A DNA stretch of 64,000 nt from CAWAYR01 sp050250875 (lineage in GTDB: Bacteria > Acidobacteriota > Vicinamibacteria > Vicinamibacterales > UBA2999): contig JBFWNV010000002.1 of NCBI GenBank assembly GCA_050250875.1, forward strand, positions 434,001 through 498,000, in the 5' to 3' direction. The notes under the pieces are model-generated. The model was not told the origin of the DNA and did no database searches. It saw nothing but the letters and a program-made list of their open reading frames with translations. A program made the position numbers and the translations under genes. Every line of letters begins with the position of its first letter. Within the stretch, counting starts at the first letter, position 1. This document shows, piece after piece, positions 34,740-42,902 of the stretch.

Positions 34740-35554
34740 GCCTCCGCAGTGGACCCGGCACGCTCGAGGGCCACGGCCTCCCACCAGCGCGCCTCGTCGC
34801 CGACCACTGCGGACACCGCGGCCCGGCGCAGGGGCTCCACCGCGTCGGCGGGCACACCGGCGTGCAGCCGGGCCATGCCCAGATAGAACCAGGCTTCGGG
34901 CACGTCGCGATGCGCCTCGGCCACGGGCGCCAGGGCGGCCGCCGCGTCCGCATAGCGGCCGCCGCGGTACGGTGCGATCGCCGGACCGAACGCGCGCAGG
35001 AAGGCCCCCGCGTCATCGCTCGGGCCGCGCACGTTGAGTGTGAGCGAGGACGGAAGTCGCACGTCAGGCGCGTCACCGAGCGCCGCCCAGGCCGCCGGGC
35101 CCGGCTGGGCCTGCGCAGCCGCAGCGGCAGGCGAGGCGGCTGCCGGTGCCGGGCTCTCTTCCGCCGGCACGGGCGCTGCCCTCGGAATCAGCCACGACCA
35201 GCCGGCCACCGCCAGCACGATCGACGCCGCCAGCGCGACCTGCTCGCGCCAGCGCGATCGCGGCGCCTCGACGGCGAGGCTCGACGCGCCGCGCGTCACC
35301 TCGGCGACCGCCCGGTAGGTCCGCGCGCACTCCGCGCACGCCACGATGTGATCGGCCATCGCCGCGCGTTGCGCGGGCTCGAGGTCCCGGGCCGCGAAGC
35401 GCACCCAGTCGTCCTCGCCGGGATGGACGTCGGCCGCGCCCGCGAGCGGATGCGGCGACGCGACGGACGGCGTCCGGTGGATGGCGGGCATGGCGGCGGT
35501 GTCGTCCATACTAGAGCCGGAGCCGTCGGGATTTGCTCGCGGGGGACTGGTCAC
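34655..35554 (-). CDS. zf-HC2 putative anti-sigma membrane protein with TPR-like C-terminus
   Basis: A 299-residue single-pass membrane protein. The cytosolic part has an anti-sigma zinc-binding motif H69-x3-C73-x2-C76 (MADHIVACAECARTY), followed by one transmembrane helix near 101-117 (ALAASIVLAVAGWSWL), a Pro/Ala-rich linker and helical TPR-like repeats (about 205-290, APYRGGRYADAAAALAPVA and EAWFYLGMARLHAG). I start it at the GTG at 35554, which overlaps the CHAT gene stop as GTGA; the ATG at 35509 is an alternative. Its 3' end overlaps the sigma gene by 85 nt in opposite orientation. The anti-sigma role is inferred from motif and position. Confidence 0.7.
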   Translation of the reverse strand: MTSPPRANPDGSGSSMDDTAAMPAIHRTPSVASPHPLAGAADVHPGEDDWVRFAARDLEPAQRAAMADHIVACAECARTYRAVAEVTRGASSLAVEAPRSRWREQVALAASIVLAVAGWSWLIPRAAPVPAEESPAPAAASPAAAAAQAQPGPAAWAALGDAPDVRLPSSLTLNVRGPSDDAGAFLRAFGPAIAPYRGGRYADAAAALAPVAEAHRDVPEAWFYLGMARLHAGVPADAVEPLRRAAVSAVVGDEARWWEAVALERAGSTAEAQRALAQLCAGAGPDRARACAAAAAARP

Positions 35555-38148
35555 GGGCGTCCCAACAGCACCAGCCCGGCCCACACCGACGGGTGCGCCT
35601 CCACCGGGATGCGTCCTGCCGGAGTGTCAACCGCGTGGCGCCCGGCCCGCAACGCACCGAGCAATTCGACCTGCGCCAGGCGCAGCGCGTCGGCCCGGCC
35701 GGTCGCGCCGCGCCAGTGGCGGTAGAACGCGGGCAGCAGCACCCGGCCGGTGAAGTCCGGAAGGTCCCACACGCTGGCGACGATCGACGGCGCGCCGGCC
35801 GCGAAGAAGGCGCGTGACAGGCCGACCACGCCGTCCCCGGTCACCGGGCCCGACGCCGTGCGGCAGCCGCTGAGCACGACCAGCTCGGCGTCGAGCGACA
35901 GGCCGTAGACTTCGGCGGCGGTCAGTCGCCCGTCGTCGCCAGCCCCGTCGGACGGCGCCAGGGCGAGGAACGACTCCAGCGGCTGGGCATCCGAGGCGAC
36001 GGCGTGAGTGGCGAAGTGGATCACGCGCTGCCGCCCGAGGGCGGCGCGCACGCCGGACTCGCTGGCGCGGCGGCCGCCCAGTACGGCGTCGCCAGCCACG
36101 CCCAGCACCCGGGCGACGGCACGTCCCTCCGCGGCTGCGCCTGGCAGCGGCGCGAGCCCGGCGGTGCCGCGATCGCCACCCAGGTCGGGGTCGGCGACGA
36201 TGAGCGCCGCCCGGCGATCCGCCGCCGCGGCCCGCTCGGCGGCAAGGCCGGGCACGGCGGCCATCGACGGCACGTAGTGCAGCGCGTACGTCTCGACCAG
36301 GTAGCGGCCGTCCTGGCGTTGCAGCCCGGCGAACGACAGCCGGAAGAGCGGACCGTGCGGCACGATGGTGAGACGCGTCGGGCGGGCCGCCACGATCGCG
36401 GCGGCGACCGGCTGCACGAGCAGCGCATGCAGTTCCTGGTAGGCCGAGGGGCGGCTGCCGCCGCCCACCGGCTCCTCGGCGCGCCACGTGCGCTCGACCA
36501 GCCGCGCCAGCCGAGACTCCGGCACCGGCACGAAGCGGTGATCCCGCAGTCCATCGGCCGTCACGACCCAGATGCGCACGCCGTCGGGCTCTGTCCAGTA
36601 CGCCAGCACCGTGGTGCCCAGACGGCCAGCCTCGCCCGCGATGGTGGCGACGTCGACGGCCGACGATCCGGTCGGAACGGCCCCGCGGCGTTCGGGCTCG
36701 GCGGCCGCCTCCTCGCGCCCGGCCAGCAGGTCGCTGAACGCACGAGCGCGGGCGCGTTCGGTCGCGGCCAGCGCGTCAGCGGCAGCGCCGCGCTGGGACA
36801 GCATGCGGACGAGCTGCGCGTGCACCCATTGGAAGCTCTCGTCGAACCCGGCCCGCAGCTGGTCGGCCGGCATCGCCTGGTCGCGGAGGCGTTCCAGGAT
36901 CTCGACGGCCCGCCGCGCGTCGGCGAGGGCGAGATCGGCGGCGCCGGCGCGCTCGCGCACGGCGGCCAGCGTGGCCGCGTAGCGCGGCAGCGCATCGAGG
37001 GTGTCCTCGGGCAGGCGGTCGGCGGCCGCGGCCGCGGCCAACGCGTCGACGTGGCGGCCAAGCCGTGACAGCGCGTCGGCGCGGTTCACCACGAGCCCGT
37101 GGGCGAGGCTGCGGTCGGGTGAGGCCACGGCGTCGATGACCGTCAACGCCTCGGCCGCGGCGCCCTGCCGGATGAGCGCGTGCGACAGCACGTAGGCCGA
37201 CACCGTGGCGTCCACGGGGCTGCCTGACGCCGCGGCGGCGGCGACCGCGGCACGGCCTGCGCTCACGGCTCCCGGCACGTCGTCGAGGTTGTTCAAGCCC
37301 GAGCTGACCAGTGCCCACGCCGGCGGCACGCCGAGCCCGCGCGGTATCGCGGCGAGCCGCTCGCGGGCCCGGTGATAGGCGATGACGGCGGCCTCGCGGG
37401 CGCCGTGCGATCGGTGCAGCCGCGCCAGGCTGAGGTGCACGCGGACGACTTCGATCGGCGCGCCGGAGCGCTCCACGAGCGGCAATGCCTCGGTGGCGAG
37501 TGCCAGCGCCCGCGCCCACCGGCCGCGCGCGTAGGCGAGGTCGGCCAGCGAGTGGAGCGCCAGGCCTTCGGTGCCGGCTGCACCACCGCGGCGAGCCAGT
37601 TCGATCGCCACGGTCAGCAGCGGCTCGGCCTCGTCGGGGCCGGACACGGCGGCGAGCGCCCGGACGACGTAGGCCTCGTTCTCGGCATCGCCGAGGCCGG
37701 CGAAGGCGGCGCGTGCCGCCTGCCACTGGCTGCGGGCGGCATCGCGGTCGCCTCGGCCGTACGCGTCGTTGCCGCGAAGCAGGTGCACCCATGCCAGCGC
37801 ACGCGGTTGATCGTGGGTGCGGGCGCGCGCCTCGGCAGCGGCGAACCAGCGCGCGGCGCCGGCCGTGTCGCCGAGCATGCTGCGGGCCCGTCCCAGCGCG
37901 CCTTCGGCGAGGCTCGCGGCCTGCTGATCGCCCGCCGCCTCGGCCTGCGCGACCAGCGCGGTGAGCACCGGCTCGGCGTCCTGCGGCGCGCCGCTCTCCA
38001 GCAGGCGGCGGGCGCGGGCCAGCGCGAGGAGACGAGCGGCGGGCGACGAGGTGGCCGCCGGCTCGCCGCTTTGCGCGCACGTCTCGCGCGGGGTGAGCAC
38101 GGCGCTCACCAGGAGGACCGCGATCGCAGCACCCGCGGACAACCGCAC
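35551..38148 (-). CDS. Exported TPR-CHAT protease-like protein
   Basis: An 865-residue protein with a signal peptide (GTG start at 38148; SAGAAIAVLLVSAVL, cleavage near TCAQ), a long array of TPR helices (about 30-480) and a C-terminal CHAT domain (about 570-865). The CHAT caspase-like dyad is intact: H715 in IHFATHAV and C762 in VVLSGCRTASG, followed by GVVGLSRAFFAAGAPSIVAS, typical of the family. CHAT domains are cysteine peptidases in several regulated-proteolysis systems, though many bacterial members are unproven. It is coupled by GTGA overlap to the zf-HC2 membrane protein, so cleavage or sensing tied to sigma control is an attractive inference. No start codon further upstream is credible because that DNA carries a plus-strand gene. 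Confidence 0.85.
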   Translation of the reverse strand: MRLSAGAAIAVLLVSAVLTPRETCAQSGEPAATSSPAARLLALARARRLLESGAPQDAEPVLTALVAQAEAAGDQQAASLAEGALGRARSMLGDTAGAARWFAAAEARARTHDQPRALAWVHLLRGNDAYGRGDRDAARSQWQAARAAFAGLGDAENEAYVVRALAAVSGPDEAEPLLTVAIELARRGGAAGTEGLALHSLADLAYARGRWARALALATEALPLVERSGAPIEVVRVHLSLARLHRSHGAREAAVIAYHRARERLAAIPRGLGVPPAWALVSSGLNNLDDVPGAVSAGRAAVAAAAASGSPVDATVSAYVLSHALIRQGAAAEALTVIDAVASPDRSLAHGLVVNRADALSRLGRHVDALAAAAAADRLPEDTLDALPRYAATLAAVRERAGAADLALADARRAVEILERLRDQAMPADQLRAGFDESFQWVHAQLVRMLSQRGAAADALAATERARARAFSDLLAGREEAAAEPERRGAVPTGSSAVDVATIAGEAGRLGTTVLAYWTEPDGVRIWVVTADGLRDHRFVPVPESRLARLVERTWRAEEPVGGGSRPSAYQELHALLVQPVAAAIVAARPTRLTIVPHGPLFRLSFAGLQRQDGRYLVETYALHYVPSMAAVPGLAAERAAAADRRAALIVADPDLGGDRGTAGLAPLPGAAAEGRAVARVLGVAGDAVLGGRRASESGVRAALGRQRVIHFATHAVASDAQPLESFLALAPSDGAGDDGRLTAAEVYGLSLDAELVVLSGCRTASGPVTGDGVVGLSRAFFAAGAPSIVASVWDLPDFTGRVLLPAFYRHWRGATGRADALRLAQVELLGALRAGRHAVDTPAGRIPVEAHPSVWAGLVLLGRP

Positions 38149-38199
38149 CTGTTCAGAGTGAGCCAACGCATGGCCCGTGAGCAAGGAGGGTGTCAGGAC

Positions 38200-39332
38200 A
38201 TGCAGCAGGGCGCGTGGATGGGATGGATGAGCTGGAGCGTCGGTCTCGCCATCGTGCTTGGTGGTGCCGCGGTGCCGGCGCCCGCCGAAGCACAAGCCCC
38301 GGCCGCTGCCGGCGTCATCACTGCCTGCGTCGGCCGGCTCGCCGGCGTCGTGCGCATCATGTCGGCCGGCGAGAAAACTGCCTGCCCACCGAGCGGCGGG
38401 TGCAGTGGAACACCGCGGGACCGCCCGGTCCCGCGGGGCCGGCCGGACCGGCCGGCGCCAAGGGAGATCCCGGCCCCCCCGGAGCCACCGGGCCCGCTGG
38501 CGCACCGGGGGCGCCGGCCGCGAACCCGGCGTCGTCCATCGTCGAGGCGCCCAACCTGCGGATCGCGATCGGCAATCAGGCGCTCATCGGCGGCGGCGTG
38601 TCCGAGGTCGCGGTCCACGTCGAGGCGGTCCCGGTCGCCGGGCCCGCCGGGACCGTGCACTACGCACCGGGAGCGGTCACCGCGGACCCGTTCGCGATTC
38701 AGGCGACCACGGGCCGCCGATGCCGCCGCGCTGACGTCGTGGTTCAACGACGCGGCGGCCGGTCAGGCGGCCTCGCGCGACGTCGTCATCGAGGTGCTCG
38801 ACTACACGCTCGCCTTCGTGGCGAAGACGGTCGCGGCGCGCGATTGCATCCCGACCGCCCGCTCGTCGGCACTGGCGGCCGCCGTTCACGTCGTGGTGGC
38901 CTGCGAACGCATCGAACACGGCGACTGGCTGCCGCACGTCTTCATGCACGACGGCGAAGCCACCGGCAGCGCGTTCGTCGATCTGCAAGGCTCGCGCGAG
39001 TGGGCCAAGATCCTCGGCGGCGGCGAGCAGTTGAGCACCGCCGCCGGGTGGTGACGGCGCCGATCCGGATGCACGTCGGCACCGACGACTCGTTCGGCAT
39101 GAACCCGGGAGCGTTCGTCGGCTGGATCCGGCGTGCCCTGGGCCAGTCGCCCGGCAGCGCCCAGGTGCCGCTCCTGATTCAACCCGACTACGCCGAGCCT
39201 CGGCTGGTCGCCTACGACGAGGTGTTCCCGACGACGATCCTGCTCATCGACAGCGACACCTACACCGGGTTCGGTGCCCCGAAGGTTCGCCCCGACTTCA
39301 CGGTCGTCGTGCGCGCGGAGGCGGTGCCCTGA
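38200..39332 (+). pseudogene. Collagen-like exported protein gene with three single-base frame breaks
   Basis: Coding sense is clear but switches frame three times. The first frame gives a signal peptide (ATG 38200 with AGGAGGG 9 nt upstream; VGLAIVLGGAAVPAPAEAQ). Near 38374-38377 (A4) the frame moves by one base to read WNTAGPPGPAGPAGPAG and about eleven Gly-X-Y collagen triplets. Near 38711-38713 (G3) it moves back to AADAAALTSWFNDAAAG. Near 39046-39048 (G3) it moves again to VVTAPIRMHVG and ends at 39332. Adding one A, removing one G and adding one G restores exactly 378 codons (377 residues). Either a decaying gene or homopolymer errors in the assembly. Collagen-like exported proteins of this layout are usual in Acidobacteriota. 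Confidence 0.7.
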
Positions 39333-39383
39333 GGCCGCGGGGCCCCGCTCCGGCTGGTCAGTGCCGATGGTGCGGCCGCGTTG

Positions 39384-39389
39384 TATAGT
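39384..39389 (+). promoter_or_regulatory. -10-like TATAGT before leaderless M28 peptidase gene
   Basis: TATAGT ends 6 nt before the ATG at 39396. There is no Shine-Dalgarno sequence in the intervening bases, so the message is probably leaderless. Confidence 0.45.
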
Positions 39390-39395
39390 CCGCGG

Positions 39396-41048
39396 ATGCG
39401 CACCGCACTTGCCACCATCGTCGTGGGAGCCCTGGCGTCGGCACCCGGGCTTCTCTCCACGCCCGCGGCTCAGCAGGACGCGCAGCCCGCGCGCGCGACG
39501 CCGGCTGAACGCGTCGATCAGGAAGTAATCTGGAAGATCCGCCGCGAAGCGCTCGACAACTCGCAGATCCTGCGCACGCTGCACGTCCTGACCGACGTCT
39601 ACGGGCCGCGCCTCACCGGCTCGCCCAACCTGCGCGGCGCGCAGGAGTGGGTGATGCAGCAGGCCACGACCTGGGGGCTGAAGAACGCGCACCTCGAGGA
39701 GTGGGACTTCGGCCATCCGGGGTGGCTCAACGACAGGACGTCGGTGCACCTGGTGGCGCCGGTGAAGGACTCGCTGGTGGTCGAGGCGCTGGCCTGGACG
39801 CCTGGCACCAGCGGCACGGTCAGCGCCTCCACGGTGATCATCGAGCCGCCGGCGAACCCCACGCAGAAGGACCTCGACGCGTTCTTCGCGCGACTGCGCG
39901 GCAGCCTGAAGGGCCGCGCGGTGATGATCGGCAAGCCGGCCCGGCTCGACGTGTCGATCGACCCGCCGGCCAAGCGCCGCGACGACAACGAGGCGCGGGC
40001 GCAGTTCTCGGGAGCCGGAGGCGGCGGCTTCACCCCGCCCGCGGCGGCGACGCCGGCCGCCGGCGTGCTCACCGCCGATCAGGCCGCCGAGGCGCTCAAC
40101 GTGTTCCTCGTCGAGGCCGGCGCGGCGCTGCGCATCAACGACGCCGGCCGTGAGCATGGCCAGATCCGCGCCTTCAACAACCGCACCTTCGACGTCGCCA
40201 AGGCGGTGCCGACCATCGTCATGCGCAACGAGGACTATGGGCGCATCGCGCGGCTGATGGCGGGTGGCCGCGTCGTCGAGCTGGAGGCGACCATCGTCAA
40301 CCGCACGTTCGCCGAGGGCCGCACCCAGCACAACGTCATCGCCGAGATCCCGGGCAGCGACAAGGCGCAGGAGGTGGTGATGCTCGGCGGCCATCTCGAC
40401 TCGTGGCACGCCGCCACCGGCGCCACCGACAACGCCATCGGCTCGGCGGTGATGTTCGAGGCGATCCGCATCCTGCAGGCCGTCGGCGTGACGCCGCGGC
40501 GCACCATCCGCCTGGCGCTGTGGAGCGGCGAGGAGCAGGGGCTGCGCGGCTCGGTGGCCTACGTGGCGCAGCACTTCGGCACCTTCGAGGCACCCAAGCC
40601 CGAATACGAGCACTTCGCCGGCTACTTCAACATCGACTCGGGCACCGGCAAGGCGCGCGGCATGACGGTGTTCGGCCCGCCGTCGGCGGCCGACGTGCTG
40701 CGGCCGGTGCTGACGCCGTTCGCCGGCAACGGCGTCATGGGCGCGAACTCGACCCGCAGCCGCTTCCGCGGCGGATCCGACCACACCTCGTTCAACGAGA
40801 TCGGACTCCCGGGCATCAGCGTGGGCCAGGATCCGATCGAGTACGGCACCCACACCTGGCACACCAACCTCGACACCTACGAGCGGATCATCGAGAGCGA
40901 CGCCCAGCAGTCGGCGATGGCGATCGCCGCCGCGGTGTATCACCTGGCGATGCGCGACGACAAGCTGCCGCGCTTCAGCAAGGACGCGATGCCGCCGAAG
41001 CCGGGCGCGCCGGCGACGCCGCCGGCACGCCCGACCGCGGCGCGGTGA
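39396..41048 (+). CDS. Exported M28 aminopeptidase
   Basis: A 550-residue secreted metallopeptidase of family M28. After the signal peptide (ALATIVVGALASAPGLLSTPA) come a conserved N-terminal cap (IRREALDNSQILRTLHVLTDVYGPRLTGSPNLRGA), a PA-like region interrupted by a Gly/Ala/Pro-rich loop (about 205-230), and the zinc-peptidase core: GGHLDSWHAATGATDNA (His, Asp), WSGEEQGLRGSVAY (Glu pair), FNIDSGTG (Asp) and THTWHTNLDTYE (His). It is probably a general aminopeptidase feeding on external peptides. It ends base-to-base with the convergent GYD gene (shared TGATCA). Confidence 0.9.
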   Translation: MRTALATIVVGALASAPGLLSTPAAQQDAQPARATPAERVDQEVIWKIRREALDNSQILRTLHVLTDVYGPRLTGSPNLRGAQEWVMQQATTWGLKNAHLEEWDFGHPGWLNDRTSVHLVAPVKDSLVVEALAWTPGTSGTVSASTVIIEPPANPTQKDLDAFFARLRGSLKGRAVMIGKPARLDVSIDPPAKRRDDNEARAQFSGAGGGGFTPPAAATPAAGVLTADQAAEALNVFLVEAGAALRINDAGREHGQIRAFNNRTFDVAKAVPTIVMRNEDYGRIARLMAGGRVVELEATIVNRTFAEGRTQHNVIAEIPGSDKAQEVVMLGGHLDSWHAATGATDNAIGSAVMFEAIRILQAVGVTPRRTIRLALWSGEEQGLRGSVAYVAQHFGTFEAPKPEYEHFAGYFNIDSGTGKARGMTVFGPPSAADVLRPVLTPFAGNGVMGANSTRSRFRGGSDHTSFNEIGLPGISVGQDPIEYGTHTWHTNLDTYERIIESDAQQSAMAIAAAVYHLAMRDDKLPRFSKDAMPPKPGAPATPPARPTAAR

Positions 41049-41369
41049 TCAGGCGCCCGGGGCCCGATAGGCGACGGTCTTCTTCGTCGCGGCGTCCATC
41101 TGCTGTGCCGTGAGGAGCGGCACGAGTTCGAGCGTCACCACGCCCGAGGCGTTGACGGCCAGGCTCAACGCCAGCGCGTTCGCCTCGTCGGCGACGTCGA
41201 CGATGACGTAGGCATCCGCTCCGCCGTAGGCGAAGTAGAACGCCTCGACCTTGCCGCCCATGCTCTCGGTGAGCTTGGTAATCGCGGCGACGCGTGCGGA
41301 CCCGCCTTCGCTCAACACACCCTTGACGCCAGCCGCCGTGTACTTCGCTTTCGCCATGAACTTCGCCAT
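41049..41369 (-). CDS. GYD-domain protein
   Basis: A 106-residue cytosolic protein of the GYD family (dimeric alpha/beta-barrel fold). Motifs: KAKYTAAGVKGVLSEGGSAR, KLTESMGGKVEAFYFAYGGADAYVIVD and a terminal LVPLLTAQQMD. The ATG at 41369 is supported by GGAGGAGAGAG just upstream. Function of the family is unknown; its fold resembles small monooxygenase and EthD-like proteins. Transcribed alone. Confidence 0.85.
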   Translation of the reverse strand: MAKFMAKAKYTAAGVKGVLSEGGSARVAAITKLTESMGGKVEAFYFAYGGADAYVIVDVADEANALALSLAVNASGVVTLELVPLLTAQQMDAATKKTVAYRAPGA

Positions 41370-41434
41370 CTTCTCTCTCCTCCACTGCGTGAACCCGGTG
41401 CCTGGCGCACCGGCGTGACGGGCTGACGGATGTG

Positions 41435-42685
41435 TCAGCCGCGCGTGTCTTTCAGGAACTGCAGGATGTGGGCGACGGTCCGCTCGGGCTGCTCCTGCTG
41501 CACCCAATGTCCGGCGCCCTCGACGAGGTGCGCACCCCGGAACTTCGTGCACGCCGTCTTCTGCATCGCCTCGTAGCTGCCGGCGCGCTGGAACACGCCC
41601 CAGTCGCTCTTCCCCGAGACGAATGCCGCCGGCACGTCGATGGTGCGGCCGGCGAACAGCGTCAGCTCGGCGCCGAGACGCGGCGTGCGCCCGACCCGGT
41701 AGGACTGCAAGCCGCCCTGGAACCCGGTGCGGCCGTACTCGTCGGCATAGACCCGCAGCTCGCGATCGGGCAGCCAGGCGCAGCGGGCGATCTCGGCCGC
41801 GGTCGGCATGTCGGCGGCGACCTGCGCCGCCATCGTCTTGTCCCGGTCCATGACGTAGTAGCGCGGCAGCTTCGCGAACTCCGCGGCGGTGTTGGCGGCG
41901 AGCGGCTGCGGCCGGTTGTGCGGCCAGTCGGCGCTCTTGGCGTGGTAGTAGGCGCGCAGGAACGCCAGCAGGCCCTGCGGCGCCCGCGACATGTCGGGGT
42001 CGGCCTCGCGCGTCGTGTAGTAGGTCTGGTAGTGCTTGCGCGGCGGCGTGAGCTTCGCCAGCTCGGCGTCCATGTCGTAGGCCGGTGCGGGCGGCGCCGG
42101 CGCGGCGTCGGCGGTATTGAACGGCAGCCGGGCCGTGCCGGCGAACGGCGCGCTCATCATCACCACGCGCTGAAAGACGTCGGGCCGGGTCAGCGCACAC
42201 CACGCCGCGACCGGCGACCCGAAGTCGTGGCCGACGACCGCTGCCACCGAGCGGTGGCCAAGCGCGGCGGTGAGCGCGAGCATGTCCCGCACCCGGTTCA
42301 ACGTCGAGAACGGCGCCAGGTCGTCGTCGTAGCGGACGTCGGTGCCACCACTGCGCCCGTATCCGCGCTGATCCGGCGCGAACACGTGATAGCCCGCCGC
42401 CGCCAGCGGCAGCATCACCTTGCGCCAGCTGTACGCCAGTTCGGGGAAGCCGTGCACCAGCAACAACCCCGGACGTCCGGCCGGCTCGTGACCCGCCTCG
42501 AGCACGTGCATGGCGATGCCGTTGACGCCGGCGACGACGCGCGAGCGGATGCCGGCGGGCAGAGTGCCCGCGCCGAACGGCTGCGGGGCCGCGACTTGCC
42601 CCGCCGCGCGGACCCGGGGTGTGAGGGACACCGCGGGAGCGGCCGCCAGGGATTGCAGGATCTGCCGACGCGAGAGCCGACGCAT
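41435..42685 (-). CDS. Tat-exported epoxide-hydrolase-like alpha/beta hydrolase
   Basis: A 416-residue hydrolase with a twin-arginine signal (RRLSRRQILQSLAAAPAVS). The oxyanion motif HGFPE is at 79-83 and the nucleophile elbow G-H-D154-F-G carries Asp, as in epoxide hydrolases and haloalkane dehalogenases; the catalytic His is in GAGHWVQQEQP near 394. A long cap domain with tyrosines (QTYYTTREA) fits an epoxide hydrolase that uses cap tyrosines to activate the epoxide. Export through Tat is unusual for the soluble enzymes but frequent in this phylum. It precedes the GYD gene by 65 nt. Confidence 0.8.
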   Translation of the reverse strand: MRRLSRRQILQSLAAAPAVSLTPRVRAAGQVAAPQPFGAGTLPAGIRSRVVAGVNGIAMHVLEAGHEPAGRPGLLLVHGFPELAYSWRKVMLPLAAAGYHVFAPDQRGYGRSGGTDVRYDDDLAPFSTLNRVRDMLALTAALGHRSVAAVVGHDFGSPVAAWCALTRPDVFQRVVMMSAPFAGTARLPFNTADAAPAPPAPAYDMDAELAKLTPPRKHYQTYYTTREADPDMSRAPQGLLAFLRAYYHAKSADWPHNRPQPLAANTAAEFAKLPRYYVMDRDKTMAAQVAADMPTAAEIARCAWLPDRELRVYADEYGRTGFQGGLQSYRVGRTPRLGAELTLFAGRTIDVPAAFVSGKSDWGVFQRAGSYEAMQKTACTKFRGAHLVEGAGHWVQQEQPERTVAHILQFLKDTRG

Positions 42686-42819
42686 GTGGAAAGCCTCGCG
42701 GCGCAGAGTAGCAGGAACTGCCGAGCCCGCGAGAATTGAAATCTCAGACGCGAGCCTTGCGATCGAACAATGCCACCTCCAGGTCGATGGCACGAAACCC
42801 GCGCAAGATGCCCGCCATC

Positions 42820-42858
42820 GGGGCCAGGCCCCACTGGCACGGGAGTTGTGCCAACGGG
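42820..42858. repeat. Degraded copy of the GGGGCCWGGCCCC REP-like family
   Basis: A perfect 13-nt palindrome GGGGCCAGGCCCC (42820-42832) is followed by a TGGCAC...GTGCCA inverted repeat ending in AACGGG, matching the right arm of the element at 19010-19069. The second 13-nt palindrome has decayed. It lies in the space between the divergent hydrolase and MATE genes. Confidence 0.6.
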
Positions 42859-42902
42859 TCGGGATCCGCATGGTACGATTCGCCACCGTCGCCCTGCTGC
42901 CG

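Noticed and set aside
38374..38380. Programmed -1 frameshift site in the collagen-like gene
   Set aside because: The A4 run is not a canonical slippery heptamer, and two further shifts of opposite and equal sign would also be needed; decay or sequence error is simpler.
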